Of a stretch of DNA of 64,000 bases, positions 1-8,095 are shown piece after piece. The notes beneath the pieces are model-generated. The model had not been told where the DNA came from, did not search any database, and saw only the letters and a program-made list of their open reading frames with translations. How positions within the stretch are numbered: the stretch's first letter is position 1; every line of letters starts with the position of its first letter. The stretch is from JAVJST01 sp965229715 (GTDB lineage: Bacteria; Pseudomonadota; Alphaproteobacteria; Rhodospirillales; Casp-alpha2). The stretch lies in the NCBI GenBank assembly GCA_965229715.1, contig CBDDJL010000002.1, forward strand, positions 2,108,001-2,172,000. The letters are read 5' to 3'. The translations under genes were made by a program, and so were the position numbers.

Positions 1-40
1 CAAGGGTCTAGCTTAGCGGTAGCGCCAAAGGGGCAAGGTC

Positions 41-2533
41 GTGCGTCGTCTAATACCGGTCATCCTGTTCGTCGCGACGGTCGGGCTCGTATCACTTGCG
101 GGAACGTTGTTCTACTGGGCGCAGCGAACGCTGCCGCCCTCGGCAGGGACATACGTAACCCCAGGATTGCAGGCGCCCGTCGAAATTTTTCGCGACGACG
201 ACGGCATTCCTTTCATTTTCGCTGATAACCGTGAGGACGCGGCGCTCGGGTTGGGGTTTGTCCATGCGCAGGATCGGCTCTGGCAGATGGAGAGCATGCG
301 GCGGCTTGGCCACGGGCGTCTCGCCGAGGCAGTCGGCCAAGCCGGGATCGCGAGCGACCGCTTGATGCGGACGCTCGGAATCGGCGATCTGGCGCGTCGA
401 CAGGCAGCCGTACTTTCGCCCGAGACGCGGCAGCTCCTCGATCGTTATGCCGCGGGGGTCAACGCCTGGATCGAACGGCATCGGGGCGCACTGCCGCCCG
501 AGTTCGTTTTGCTCGGCGTCGAGCCGGAACCCTGGTCGCCGCCGGACTCACTGGTCTGGGCGCGCATAATGGCGATGCGAATCAGCGGGAACTGGCGGGA
601 CGAATTGATCCGCGCGCGGATGACGACGCGGCTCAGCAATGAACAATTGCTGACGTTCTGGTACCCGGACGGAACGGATCGCGCCGGCGGCATTGAGGAT
701 CTCGGACAGGTTGACGCGACAATAAACGATAGCCTGCCGCTCGAGCGGCTGGCCGGTATGTTTCCCGCGCCGCCGTCGCAACCGGTCGGCGCGTCCAACG
801 CCTGGGCCATCCGCCGCCCGGCGGGCGCCCTGCTCGCCAACGATCCACACCTCGGGTTCTCGTTGCCGGTTCTATGGTATTTGGCGGATGTGACAACGCC
901 CTACGCGCATCTGCGCGGCGCGACCGTGCCGGGTGTCCCGTTCCATATCCTGGGCCAGAATGACGACATTGCCTGGGGCATGACCACGACCCAGAGCGAC
1001 CAGCAGGACGTCTTCATAGAACGCATATCCGACGACGGAGCGCGTTACCAGGCGGCGGATGGCACATGGCAACCGCTCACCCTAAGGAACGAGACCATCA
1101 AGGTCGCTGGCGCGCCGGACGTCGTTCTGCGGGTGCGTTCGACCGGTCGAGGGCCGATCATATCCGATCTCGTCGACCCGGTGCCGGGCGTGGTCGGCGA
1201 TGGCTATGCGTTGTCCCTGGCGGCTGCCTATCTTGCGGACGACGACCGTACCCCGGATGCCATGCTCGGTATCAACAGAGCCGATAACTGGCAATCGTTT
1301 CGCCGCGCGCTTGCCGATTTCCATACCCCGCAACAGAATATCGTGTTTGCCGACCAAGCCGGTAACATCGGCTTTTTCGCGCCTGGACGGGTGCCGGTCC
1401 GGCGCATTGGCCGTGGCCGCATGCCGACACCGGGCTGGACGTCCGGTGGCGACTGGGTCGGTTGGATCCCCTATGACGAACTGCCGGTCGCCTTCAATCC
1501 CCGCCGAGGACGTATCGTTTCCGCCAACAATCAAATCGTCTCGCCCGATTACCCGCATTTTCTGACCGATGATTGGGCGCCCAACTACCGGGCAAAGCGC
1601 ATTTTCGAGTTGCTGGACGGAACCTCTCAGGCCGATCTCGCGGCCATGATGACGATGCAACAGGACGTGGTGTCGACGATGGCGCGTGATCTGTTGCCGA
1701 TCATGACGTCAATTGCGCCGGACAACCCTCGAACGGCAGAGGCCGTCGAATTGCTGGCCCGATGGGACGGTGTGATGCGCCGCGATGCACGCGAGCCGTT
1801 GGTTTTTTACGGTTGGCTTATGGTCCTGCAACGGATGCTGACACACGATGAACTGGGGCCGCTCAGTGCTCAGTCCGGCGGCGTTCGTCCCCGGTTTCTG
1901 GCGCGGATTTTTTCGGGTTCCAATGATGCCGATCGTGCGTGGTGCGACGATATCACGACGCCGGCCGTCGAGACCTGCGACCAGCTTCTCGAACGGTCGC
2001 TGACGACGGCCTTGCTGGAATTGGCGCGCGATCGCGGTAACGGAGAAGCCGAAGAACCATGGGGAGCGCGGCATAAGGCAACGTTCGTCAATTCCGTGCT
2101 CGCCGCGATACCTGGCGTCGGCGATAAGCTCGGTCGCCGTGAGATTCCGGCTGACGGCGGCAACTACACGATCAACCGCGCGGCCATGCGAAGCAGCGAC
2201 GCCGCCAATCCGTTTGCGGATATCCACGGGCCGGGCTATCGCGCCATCTACGATCTGTCGGACCCGGGACGGTCGCGTTTCATGATTGCCACCGGCCAGA
2301 GTGGCAACCCGTTTTCCGTTAATTATGCGAATATGATCGAGCCTTGGCGAGACGGCGCTTATCGCGCGATGTCGCGATCCCGGTCATCATTCGTATCGGC
2401 CGGCGTGACGCCGCTCCGACTGTTGCCTGAGAGCAGTCAGATAAAGGCCCCCTCGCCCACAATTCCGCTGCTCGATCGATTCATGCTGCATCTTGCGCGG
2501 TTCGTCCGTGCCTGGACCGGACTTCTCGCTTGA
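41..2533 (+). CDS. Penicillin acylase family protein (Ntn hydrolase)
   Basis: An 830-residue precursor of the penicillin/acyl-homoserine-lactone acylase family, which cleaves amide bonds after autoprocessing into alpha and beta chains in the periplasm. Residues about 5-27 form a hydrophobic signal or anchor segment. The motif ASNAWAI places the N-terminal nucleophile of the beta chain at Ser252, followed by a conserved NDPHLG motif. The family is usually 700-850 residues, so it is full length. The start is GTG; it is the first start before the hydrophobic segment. The substrate cannot be told from sequence: beta-lactams, quorum-sensing lactones and other N-acyl compounds are all used in the family. 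No operon partner is visible; the left edge of the window begins 40 bases upstream. Confidence 0.9.
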   Translation: MRRLIPVILFVATVGLVSLAGTLFYWAQRTLPPSAGTYVTPGLQAPVEIFRDDDGIPFIFADNREDAALGLGFVHAQDRLWQMESMRRLGHGRLAEAVGQAGIASDRLMRTLGIGDLARRQAAVLSPETRQLLDRYAAGVNAWIERHRGALPPEFVLLGVEPEPWSPPDSLVWARIMAMRISGNWRDELIRARMTTRLSNEQLLTFWYPDGTDRAGGIEDLGQVDATINDSLPLERLAGMFPAPPSQPVGASNAWAIRRPAGALLANDPHLGFSLPVLWYLADVTTPYAHLRGATVPGVPFHILGQNDDIAWGMTTTQSDQQDVFIERISDDGARYQAADGTWQPLTLRNETIKVAGAPDVVLRVRSTGRGPIISDLVDPVPGVVGDGYALSLAAAYLADDDRTPDAMLGINRADNWQSFRRALADFHTPQQNIVFADQAGNIGFFAPGRVPVRRIGRGRMPTPGWTSGGDWVGWIPYDELPVAFNPRRGRIVSANNQIVSPDYPHFLTDDWAPNYRAKRIFELLDGTSQADLAAMMTMQQDVVSTMARDLLPIMTSIAPDNPRTAEAVELLARWDGVMRRDAREPLVFYGWLMVLQRMLTHDELGPLSAQSGGVRPRFLARIFSGSNDADRAWCDDITTPAVETCDQLLERSLTTALLELARDRGNGEAEEPWGARHKATFVNSVLAAIPGVGDKLGRREIPADGGNYTINRAAMRSSDAANPFADIHGPGYRAIYDLSDPGRSRFMIATGQSGNPFSVNYANMIEPWRDGAYRAMSRSRSSFVSAGVTPLRLLPESSQIKAPSPTIPLLDRFMLHLARFVRAWTGLLA

Positions 2534-2806
2534 TCTAGGGTCAGGACCCATTAATTCCATCCATTCCGCGTCAGCGTATGTCGTTGCCGGGCAGGCGCGA
2601 AGGCGCAGGAAACCCGACGGTTTTCAAGTCTTCGCAACGCCCCCGGCGGCGACAGACGCGACGTCCTTCGGGTTCGTCTGAGACGCACCGCCTGCGGCGA
2701 AGACAATGCTCGAATATGCTTCGGCATGTCCTTGCGCTTGTCTTCTTGCATTCGGCGCGTCTCCGGCAAACGGAATTGCATGAAATTAATGGGTCCTGAC
2801 CCTAGA
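2534..2806. mobile_element. MITE-like element with perfect 23-bp inverted ends
   Basis: Positions 2534-2556 and 2784-2806 are exact reverse complements (23 of 23 bases, starting TCTAGGGTCAGGACCC). Each arm also holds the small palindrome GGGTC-AG-GACCC. The 227 bases between carry no convincing gene. The left arm begins right after the stop codon of the acylase gene, and the right arm supplies the TAG stop of the methyltransferase gene on the other strand. No clear target-site duplication is visible. It could be a non-autonomous transposable element, or a REP-type element mobilised by a tyrosine transposase encoded elsewhere; no transposase is in the window. It may also act as a strong bidirectional terminator. 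Confidence 0.7.
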
Positions 2807-3605
2807 GCCGCCAGACGAGCAGCCGCGTAAGCCGACTGTCATTGACATCGATGACCTCGTCAGGCTCGACCCCCGGCACATCGAAAGAATTGCTGACAAA
2901 GATACTGCCCGGCTTCATTTCGCGGCGGACCTTGTCGTAGAGCCGCGCCATCGGCGCGGGGGACAAAAACGCGTAGACGGCGTCGTAACTGCCGAGGTTC
3001 TCGTCCCACAGGTTGCGACGATGAAACGTCAGGTTGTTTGCACCGCCGATTGTCTTACGGGCCATGGCAAACAACGCGAGCAGCGGTGACGATTCCAATC
3101 CCGTTACCTGCCAGTCGGGAAGGCGTTCCGCCACCGTTAGGCAGAATCCGCCGGGACCGCTGCCGAGGTCAAGAAAACGCCGCTCGGTCGAATCGCCTTT
3201 CGATCGATGTGTTATGACCTCGGCCACAGAACGCGCAGCAATAGAATTCGTAAGGTACAAAGGCACCCGATCCCGTGCGGCATTCCAGAAGACCAGGAGC
3301 GAGAGGCTGAACAGAAGGCCATAGGCCCATCCCGCACCGTGTCCCGAGGCAAGCCACAGCGCCGGGAGAAAAGCCATGTTGATCGCGAGCCACCATATCG
3401 GCAGCCGAAAAACGATTTGGCCTGCGATCGCGGCAATAAACCCCGCGAAAAGGGCGCTCATCCACAATTCGGGACCCTCGCCAGACACCTCTCTGAAGGC
3501 GATGGCGCCAAGTGCCGCGATGGCAAGACCGGCGACCTGACTGAGCGTGGCGGCAAACCAGATTGGTAACGCTTGGCGGCGTGATTTTTCGGCCAGATCG
3601 TTCAC
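2802..3605 (-). CDS. Membrane-anchored class I SAM-dependent methyltransferase
   Basis: A 267-residue protein with about four hydrophobic segments in residues 15-115, followed by a Rossmann methyltransferase domain whose SAM-binding motif I reads DLGSGPGGF (about residue 147). The later motifs DAVYAFLSP and MKPGSIFVSNSF fit motifs IV and VI of the family. The substrate is unknown. It stands alone, convergent with the acylase gene. The stop codon lies inside the right arm of the neighbouring inverted-repeat element, so the last residues may have been reshaped by the insertion, although the Rossmann fold appears complete. The N-terminal membrane anchor suggests a membrane-bound or envelope-associated substrate (inference). 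Confidence 0.8.
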   Translation of the reverse strand: MNDLAEKSRRQALPIWFAATLSQVAGLAIAALGAIAFREVSGEGPELWMSALFAGFIAAIAGQIVFRLPIWWLAINMAFLPALWLASGHGAGWAYGLLFSLSLLVFWNAARDRVPLYLTNSIAARSVAEVITHRSKGDSTERRFLDLGSGPGGFCLTVAERLPDWQVTGLESSPLLALFAMARKTIGGANNLTFHRRNLWDENLGSYDAVYAFLSPAPMARLYDKVRREMKPGSIFVSNSFDVPGVEPDEVIDVNDSRLTRLLVWRL

Positions 3606-3813
3606 GCGTTCATGCGGTCCTGTTTTGGCGACTGGATCGGTGGATAATTTTCATCAGTATTTGTCACATGCGCCGCTTTGCATCTGCTCGAAAGTTCTTT
3701 AAAAACAGGGTGCCGGTGAAGTACCGATAACGCAACAGCGTGTCCGGTACCGCCGGATTTGTTTTGTAGGACGTCAATGTGCCACGGCATTGGCTCCGGG
3801 GTAGAAGCTCGGC

Positions 3814-4674
3814 ATGTTTCTGATCGTCGGTGCATTGATTGTTTTTGCCACCGTGCTCGGTGGTTACGGTATCCATGGCAGCTACGGCGTTCTGTGGCAG
3901 CCGATCGAATTCCTCATCATTTTCGGCGGCGCCTTCGGCGCTTTCGTGATCGGCAATCCGAAGCGCGTCATTTTCGGCTCGTTCAAGGCGGTCGGGCGAA
4001 TTCTCAAGGGCCCGAAGTACAAGCCCGCCGACTACACCGAACTGCTTGGCGTGCTTTATTCGGTTTTCAAGCTGGCCAAGACGAAGGGCGACCTCGCTTT
4101 GGAGAGCCACGTCGAAAAACCCGAAGAAAGCCAGTTGTTCGGCAACTTCCCGACGTTTCAGGGCGATCACCATGCCGTGGAGTTTCTCTGCGATTATCTC
4201 CGCCTGCTAACGCTCGGCGCCAACAATCCGCACGAAATCGAAGCGATCATGGACGCGGAACTGGAAATCCATCACGAGGAAGAACACGCGATCTCGGGCG
4301 CGATCTCGTCGGTCGGCGACGCGCTTCCGGCGCTCGGCATCGTCGCTGCCGTGCTCGGCGTTATCGTCACCATGAGTTCGATCACCGAGCCGCCGGAAGT
4401 GCTCGGCGGTCTGATCGCCGCGGCGCTGGTCGGTACGTTCAGCGGTATTTTCTTCGCCTACGGCTTCGTTTCGCCGATGGGAACGTCGCTGGCCGCGATC
4501 AACAACGCCGATGCCGCTTACATGGCATGCATAAAGGCCGGTATCGTCGGGCACATGCAAGGTTATGCGCCGCAGATTTCGGTCGAGTTCGCCCGTAAAT
4601 CGCTGCCGGGAGACGTGCGCCCGACGTTTGCGGAGGTCGAGGAAATGATCCAGAACCTGCCGGCCGACAAATAG
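3814..4674 (+). CDS. motA: Flagellar motor stator protein MotA
   Basis: MotA forms with MotB the ion-conducting stator that turns the flagellum. At 286 residues it has the family length. Four hydrophobic segments are visible: two near the N-terminus (about 1-22 and 30-50) and two around 165-215, with a large cytoplasmic loop between. The segment LPALGIVAAVLGVI and the following proline-containing helix match the stator core. motB follows after 33 bases, so the two are co-transcribed. No other flagellar genes are in the window, which is common for motAB in alphaproteobacteria. The start ATG is preceded by a weak purine-rich stretch. Confidence 0.96.
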   Translation: MFLIVGALIVFATVLGGYGIHGSYGVLWQPIEFLIIFGGAFGAFVIGNPKRVIFGSFKAVGRILKGPKYKPADYTELLGVLYSVFKLAKTKGDLALESHVEKPEESQLFGNFPTFQGDHHAVEFLCDYLRLLTLGANNPHEIEAIMDAELEIHHEEEHAISGAISSVGDALPALGIVAAVLGVIVTMSSITEPPEVLGGLIAAALVGTFSGIFFAYGFVSPMGTSLAAINNADAAYMACIKAGIVGHMQGYAPQISVEFARKSLPGDVRPTFAEVEEMIQNLPADK

Positions 4675-4707
4675 GCAGTCGAACGATCGACAGCAACGAG
4701 GCCCTGA

Positions 4708-5727
4708 ATGGCTGAGGAAGGACAACAAGGTCAGCAACCGCCCGGCGGCACGATCATCATCAAGCGTGTCAAGAAAGGCGGGCATGGCGGGCATCACGGC
4801 GGCGCCTGGAAGATCGCGTATGCCGACTTCGTGACCGCAATGATGGCGTTCTTCCTGCTGCTATGGTTGTTGAACTCGGTTTCCCAGGAAAGCCTCGAAG
4901 GCATCTCGAACTACTTCGCGCCGACCGCCATCTCGTCGAGCACCAGCGGGTCCGGCCAAATTCTCGGCGGCAAGACGCTCTCTGAGGAAGGTGTCGGCAC
5001 GTCCAACTCGTCGTCGTCGTCGGTGACCGTCGATTTGCCCCCGCCCCGCGCCGGGTCCGGCGGCGAGGCGTTGCAGGAAGGGGCATCCGACGCCGAAGCC
5101 GCCCAGCAAGCACTTGAAGATCAACAATTCGAACAAGCCCGGGAAGCCATCGAACAGGCCATCGCGAGCGCCGCCGACCTTCAGCAACTGAAAGAAAGTT
5201 TGCTGATCGACGACACGCCAGAGGGCTTGCGCATTCAGATCGTCGATCAGGATGGGCTGGCCATGTTCCCGAGCGGCGGTTCGGAAATGTTCCCGCATAC
5301 GCGGCGTCTGCTGCATTTGGTCAGCAAGGTCGTAATGTCCATGACCCAGCAGATCTCGATTTCCGGCCATACGGATGCAATTCGTTTCAGCAACGACCGC
5401 GGCTACAGCAATTGGGAGCTGTCGTCGGATCGCGCCAATGCCGCGCGGCGTGAACTGATGCGAAACGGCGTACCCTATGATCGCGTCTCGCGTGTCGTCG
5501 GCAAGGCCGAGACTGAGCCGCTGAAGGCAGATGATCCCGAGCATGCATCGAACCGGCGTCTCAGCATCACGCTTCTGCGAGGTACCGGCGAGTACGCGTA
5601 CAAGGAGCAGGAAGAGGTTCTCCCCGGGCTGCGGGCCGCAAAAGAGAACTTGCAGCAGCGTGAAAACGAGGCCAACGGCGACGGTCTGCTCGATCTTCCG
5701 GTGACGCCGCAGTCCACGGGTAATTGA
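4708..5727 (+). CDS. motB: Flagellar motor protein MotB
   Basis: A 339-residue stator subunit that anchors MotA to peptidoglycan. The N-terminal cytoplasmic tail (KRVKKGGHGGHHGG) leads into one membrane helix with the proton-carrying aspartate in AYADFVTAMMAFF (about residue 36). A low-complexity Ser/Gly/Glu/Ala linker spans about 75-165. The C-terminal OmpA-like domain (about 175-300) has the peptidoglycan-binding signature SGHTDAI followed by NWELSSDRANAARR. The aspartate in the helix argues for a proton motor, though ion choice cannot be settled from one residue. It forms an operon with motA. Confidence 0.96.
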   Translation: MAEEGQQGQQPPGGTIIIKRVKKGGHGGHHGGAWKIAYADFVTAMMAFFLLLWLLNSVSQESLEGISNYFAPTAISSSTSGSGQILGGKTLSEEGVGTSNSSSSSVTVDLPPPRAGSGGEALQEGASDAEAAQQALEDQQFEQAREAIEQAIASAADLQQLKESLLIDDTPEGLRIQIVDQDGLAMFPSGGSEMFPHTRRLLHLVSKVVMSMTQQISISGHTDAIRFSNDRGYSNWELSSDRANAARRELMRNGVPYDRVSRVVGKAETEPLKADDPEHASNRRLSITLLRGTGEYAYKEQEEVLPGLRAAKENLQQRENEANGDGLLDLPVTPQSTGN

Positions 5728-5746
5728 CGGGCGGCCCCCGAGAGCC

Positions 5747-6493
5747 ATGCGCCATCAACGACGCCTACAGAACATGCACTTCTTCTTTACAACGGCGCCC
5801 TTGCCGTGCCCTTACCTGCCCGATCGCCTGGAGCGGCGGGTGGTCACGGAACTCGGCGGTCGAGACGCGCGGGTTCTTCACGATGCCTTGTCGCAAGCCG
5901 GTTTCCGGCGCAGCCACGGAATTGCCTATGCGCCGGCCTGCGAGGGCTGCAACGCCTGCGTGCCCATGCGTATCGACTGCAACGCGTTCGAGCCCAGCCG
6001 AAACCAGAAACGGGTCTTGAGCGCCAACCGGGACCTGGTGTTTAAGCAGCGCAATGCGATCGGAACGGCGGAGCAGTACCGCGTATTTGCCGACTATCAG
6101 GCGCGCAGGCACACCGGCGGTGAGATGTCGAACATGAGCTTCGCCGAATATCAGACGCTGGTCGAGGATACGCCGATCGAAACGAGCGTGTTCGAATATC
6201 GCGAGCCTGACAGCGGCGACCTTGTCGCGGTCTGCCTGATCGACCGTACGGCGGATGGGCTATCCGCCGTATACAGTTTTTTCGATCCGACATCGCAGCG
6301 CATCAGCCTCGGCACCTATATGATTTTGCATGCCGCGCGGGAATCGGCTCGCACCGGATTGGACTATCTTTATCTCGGTTTCTGGATCGAGAATTGCGAC
6401 AAGATGTCTTACAAAGCCCGTTTCCGTCCGGCCGAGGTTTTCAGGGACGGCGAGTGGCAACGCTTCGGGAATGACGGGAACAGGGGAGACTGA
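5747..6493 (+). CDS. bpt: Leucyl/arginyl-tRNA-protein transferase (Bpt)
   Basis: Transfers leucine from leucyl-tRNA to proteins that begin with Asp or Glu, marking them for ClpS/ClpAP (bacterial N-end rule). The 248-residue length and an N-terminal FFFTTAPLPCPYLPDRLE match the Bpt/ATE1-like family. The cysteine cluster ACEGCNACVPMRID (about residues 64-77) is the conserved N-terminal ATE motif. The C-terminal GNAT-like half carries GTYMILHA and LYLGFWIENCDKMSYKARF. It starts 19 bases after motB and is followed after 3 bases by the TRAP genes; this link is probably positional rather than functional. Confidence 0.93.
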   Translation: MRHQRRLQNMHFFFTTAPLPCPYLPDRLERRVVTELGGRDARVLHDALSQAGFRRSHGIAYAPACEGCNACVPMRIDCNAFEPSRNQKRVLSANRDLVFKQRNAIGTAEQYRVFADYQARRHTGGEMSNMSFAEYQTLVEDTPIETSVFEYREPDSGDLVAVCLIDRTADGLSAVYSFFDPTSQRISLGTYMILHAARESARTGLDYLYLGFWIENCDKMSYKARFRPAEVFRDGEWQRFGNDGNRGD

Positions 6494-6496
6494 CAT

Positions 6497-7582
6497 ATGA
6501 AACGCCGGAAGTTTCTGGGCAACGCTGTTGCAGCGGCGAGCGGCGTTGCGGCGCTGTCGGCGCCGGGTGTCGTGCGGGCCGCCCGCGAACTGACCATGGT
6601 TACGACGTGGCCGAAGAACCTGCCGGGTACGGATGTCGCCGCGCGGAATTTCGCCCGGAATGTCGAGCTGATGTCGGGTGGCGAACTGCGTATCACGGTC
6701 TATTCGTCCGGCGAGTTGGTGCCGCCGTTCGAATCTTTCGACGCCGTATCGTCAGGCACTGCCGACATGTACCACGGCGCCGAGTACTATTGGCAGGGCA
6801 AGTCGAAGGCGCTCAACTTTTTCACCACCGTCCCTTTCGGCATGTCGGCGACGGAAATGGATGCCTGGATCTTGCATGGCGGCGGCCAGGCGTTGTGGGA
6901 TGAACTGTCCGCACAATTCAACCTGAAGGCGTTGCCGGCCGGGAACACTGGTGTGCAAATGGGCGGTTGGTACAACAAGGAAATCAACACGCCGGACGAT
7001 CTCAAGGGCCTCAAGATCCGTATGCCTGGGCTCGGTGGCGAAACCTTGCGCCGGATCGGCGCCGCGGTGACCACCCTGCCCGCATCGGAGATTTTTGCGG
7101 CATTCGAATCCGGGGCCATCGACGCAACCGAGTGGATCGGCCCCTGGAACGATCTCGCCTTCGGACTGCACAAGGTCGCCAAGTACTACTATTATCCGGG
7201 CTTCCATGAACCGGGTCCGACCCTCAGCCTCGGCATCAACAAGGATGTCTGGGAGGGGCTCGGCGAGGGCCACAAGACGATCGTTCGCGAAGCGTCGCTC
7301 GCCGAAAACAACCGTGTTCTGGCTGAGTTCAACGCACGCAACGCCGAGGCGTTGATCGTCTTGCGCGATACCCATAGCGTCGCGTTCCGCCGCTTCAACG
7401 ATGATATCCTGAATGCCGTTGGCGCGGTCGCCGGCGAGGTCGTTCGCGAGGTTGGCGAGGAGAGCGAGCTATCGGCGCGTATTCTCAAGAGTTTCCTCGA
7501 TTTCCGACGGCAGTCGATGGCCTGGACCCGGGTTGCCGATCACAGCTTCTGGGCCTCGCGGTTATTGCCGTTCGAGTACTAG
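6497..7582 (+). CDS. TRAP transporter solute-binding protein (TakP-like DctP)
   Basis: The periplasmic receptor of a tripartite ATP-independent periplasmic transporter, 361 residues. The N-terminus MKRRKFLGN followed by an Ala-rich hydrophobic stretch ending in VVRAA looks like a twin-arginine signal peptide. The mature part holds the DctP-family core, including SAGLE-like helices and the motif KIRMPGLGGE with the ligand-salt-bridge arginine. ATEWIGPWNDLAFGLHKVAKYYYYPGFHEPG is characteristic of the subgroup that includes TakP of Rhodobacter sphaeroides, which binds 2-oxo acids. The ligand here is inferred only. The two membrane subunits follow directly. Confidence 0.92.
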   Translation: MKRRKFLGNAVAAASGVAALSAPGVVRAARELTMVTTWPKNLPGTDVAARNFARNVELMSGGELRITVYSSGELVPPFESFDAVSSGTADMYHGAEYYWQGKSKALNFFTTVPFGMSATEMDAWILHGGGQALWDELSAQFNLKALPAGNTGVQMGGWYNKEINTPDDLKGLKIRMPGLGGETLRRIGAAVTTLPASEIFAAFESGAIDATEWIGPWNDLAFGLHKVAKYYYYPGFHEPGPTLSLGINKDVWEGLGEGHKTIVREASLAENNRVLAEFNARNAEALIVLRDTHSVAFRRFNDDILNAVGAVAGEVVREVGEESELSARILKSFLDFRRQSMAWTRVADHSFWASRLLPFEY

Positions 7583-7585
7583 GCC

Positions 7586-8095
7586 TTGCTGCGGCTGGCG
7601 GGCATCATCGATGCCGTTAACAGGCGGATCGGCCATGTGACGGCGTGGCTCGCGTTCGGGCTCGTATTGGCCGAGTTCGCCGTTGTCGTGCTTCGTTACG
7701 TTTTCGGAATCGGCCTGATCTCCTTACAGGAAGCGGCCGTCTATCAGCATGCGTTTCTGATTACGCTCGGCGCCGGTTTCGCATTGCTGAGCGACGACCA
7801 TGTTCGCGTCGACATCTTTTACGGCGCCATGTCCGCACGCCGTCGGGCGATGGTCGACCTGTTCGGCGTCATCTTTCTGTTGTTGCCGTTCTGCGGCGTG
7901 CTCTGGGTCTACGCCTTTCCCTACGTTGCGCAATCCTGGCGCATTCTTGAAGGGTCACGGGAGAGCAGCGGTTTACCAATTCTCTATATCCTGAAGACCG
8001 GCATTCTCGCGTTCGCGGTTTTACTGGCGCTTCAGGCCGTCTCGCTGGCAATCCGGTCGATGGCAGTGGTTGTGAAACGGACCGCCTCCCGATGA
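7586..8095 (+). CDS. dctQ: TRAP transporter small membrane subunit (DctQ)
   Basis: A 169-residue protein with four predicted membrane helices (about 18-40, 48-68, 92-115, 133-155), the standard plan of DctQ. It couples the binding protein to the large permease. The loop LSDDHVRVDIFYGAM between helices 2 and 3 is the family signature. The chosen start is TTG, 3 bases after the binding-protein gene; an alternative is the ATG at about position 7610. Its TGA stop overlaps the ATG of the large subunit (ATGA), so translation is likely coupled. Confidence 0.88.
   Translation: MLRLAGIIDAVNRRIGHVTAWLAFGLVLAEFAVVVLRYVFGIGLISLQEAAVYQHAFLITLGAGFALLSDDHVRVDIFYGAMSARRRAMVDLFGVIFLLLPFCGVLWVYAFPYVAQSWRILEGSRESSGLPILYILKTGILAFAVLLALQAVSLAIRSMAVVVKRTASR

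Noticed and set aside
1082..1660. Long open frames on the strand opposite to the penicillin acylase gene
   Set aside because: They have no recognisable family, and their composition is that expected from the codon bias of the sense gene; the same holds for other antisense frames over parC, enolase, pyrG and the pdh genes.
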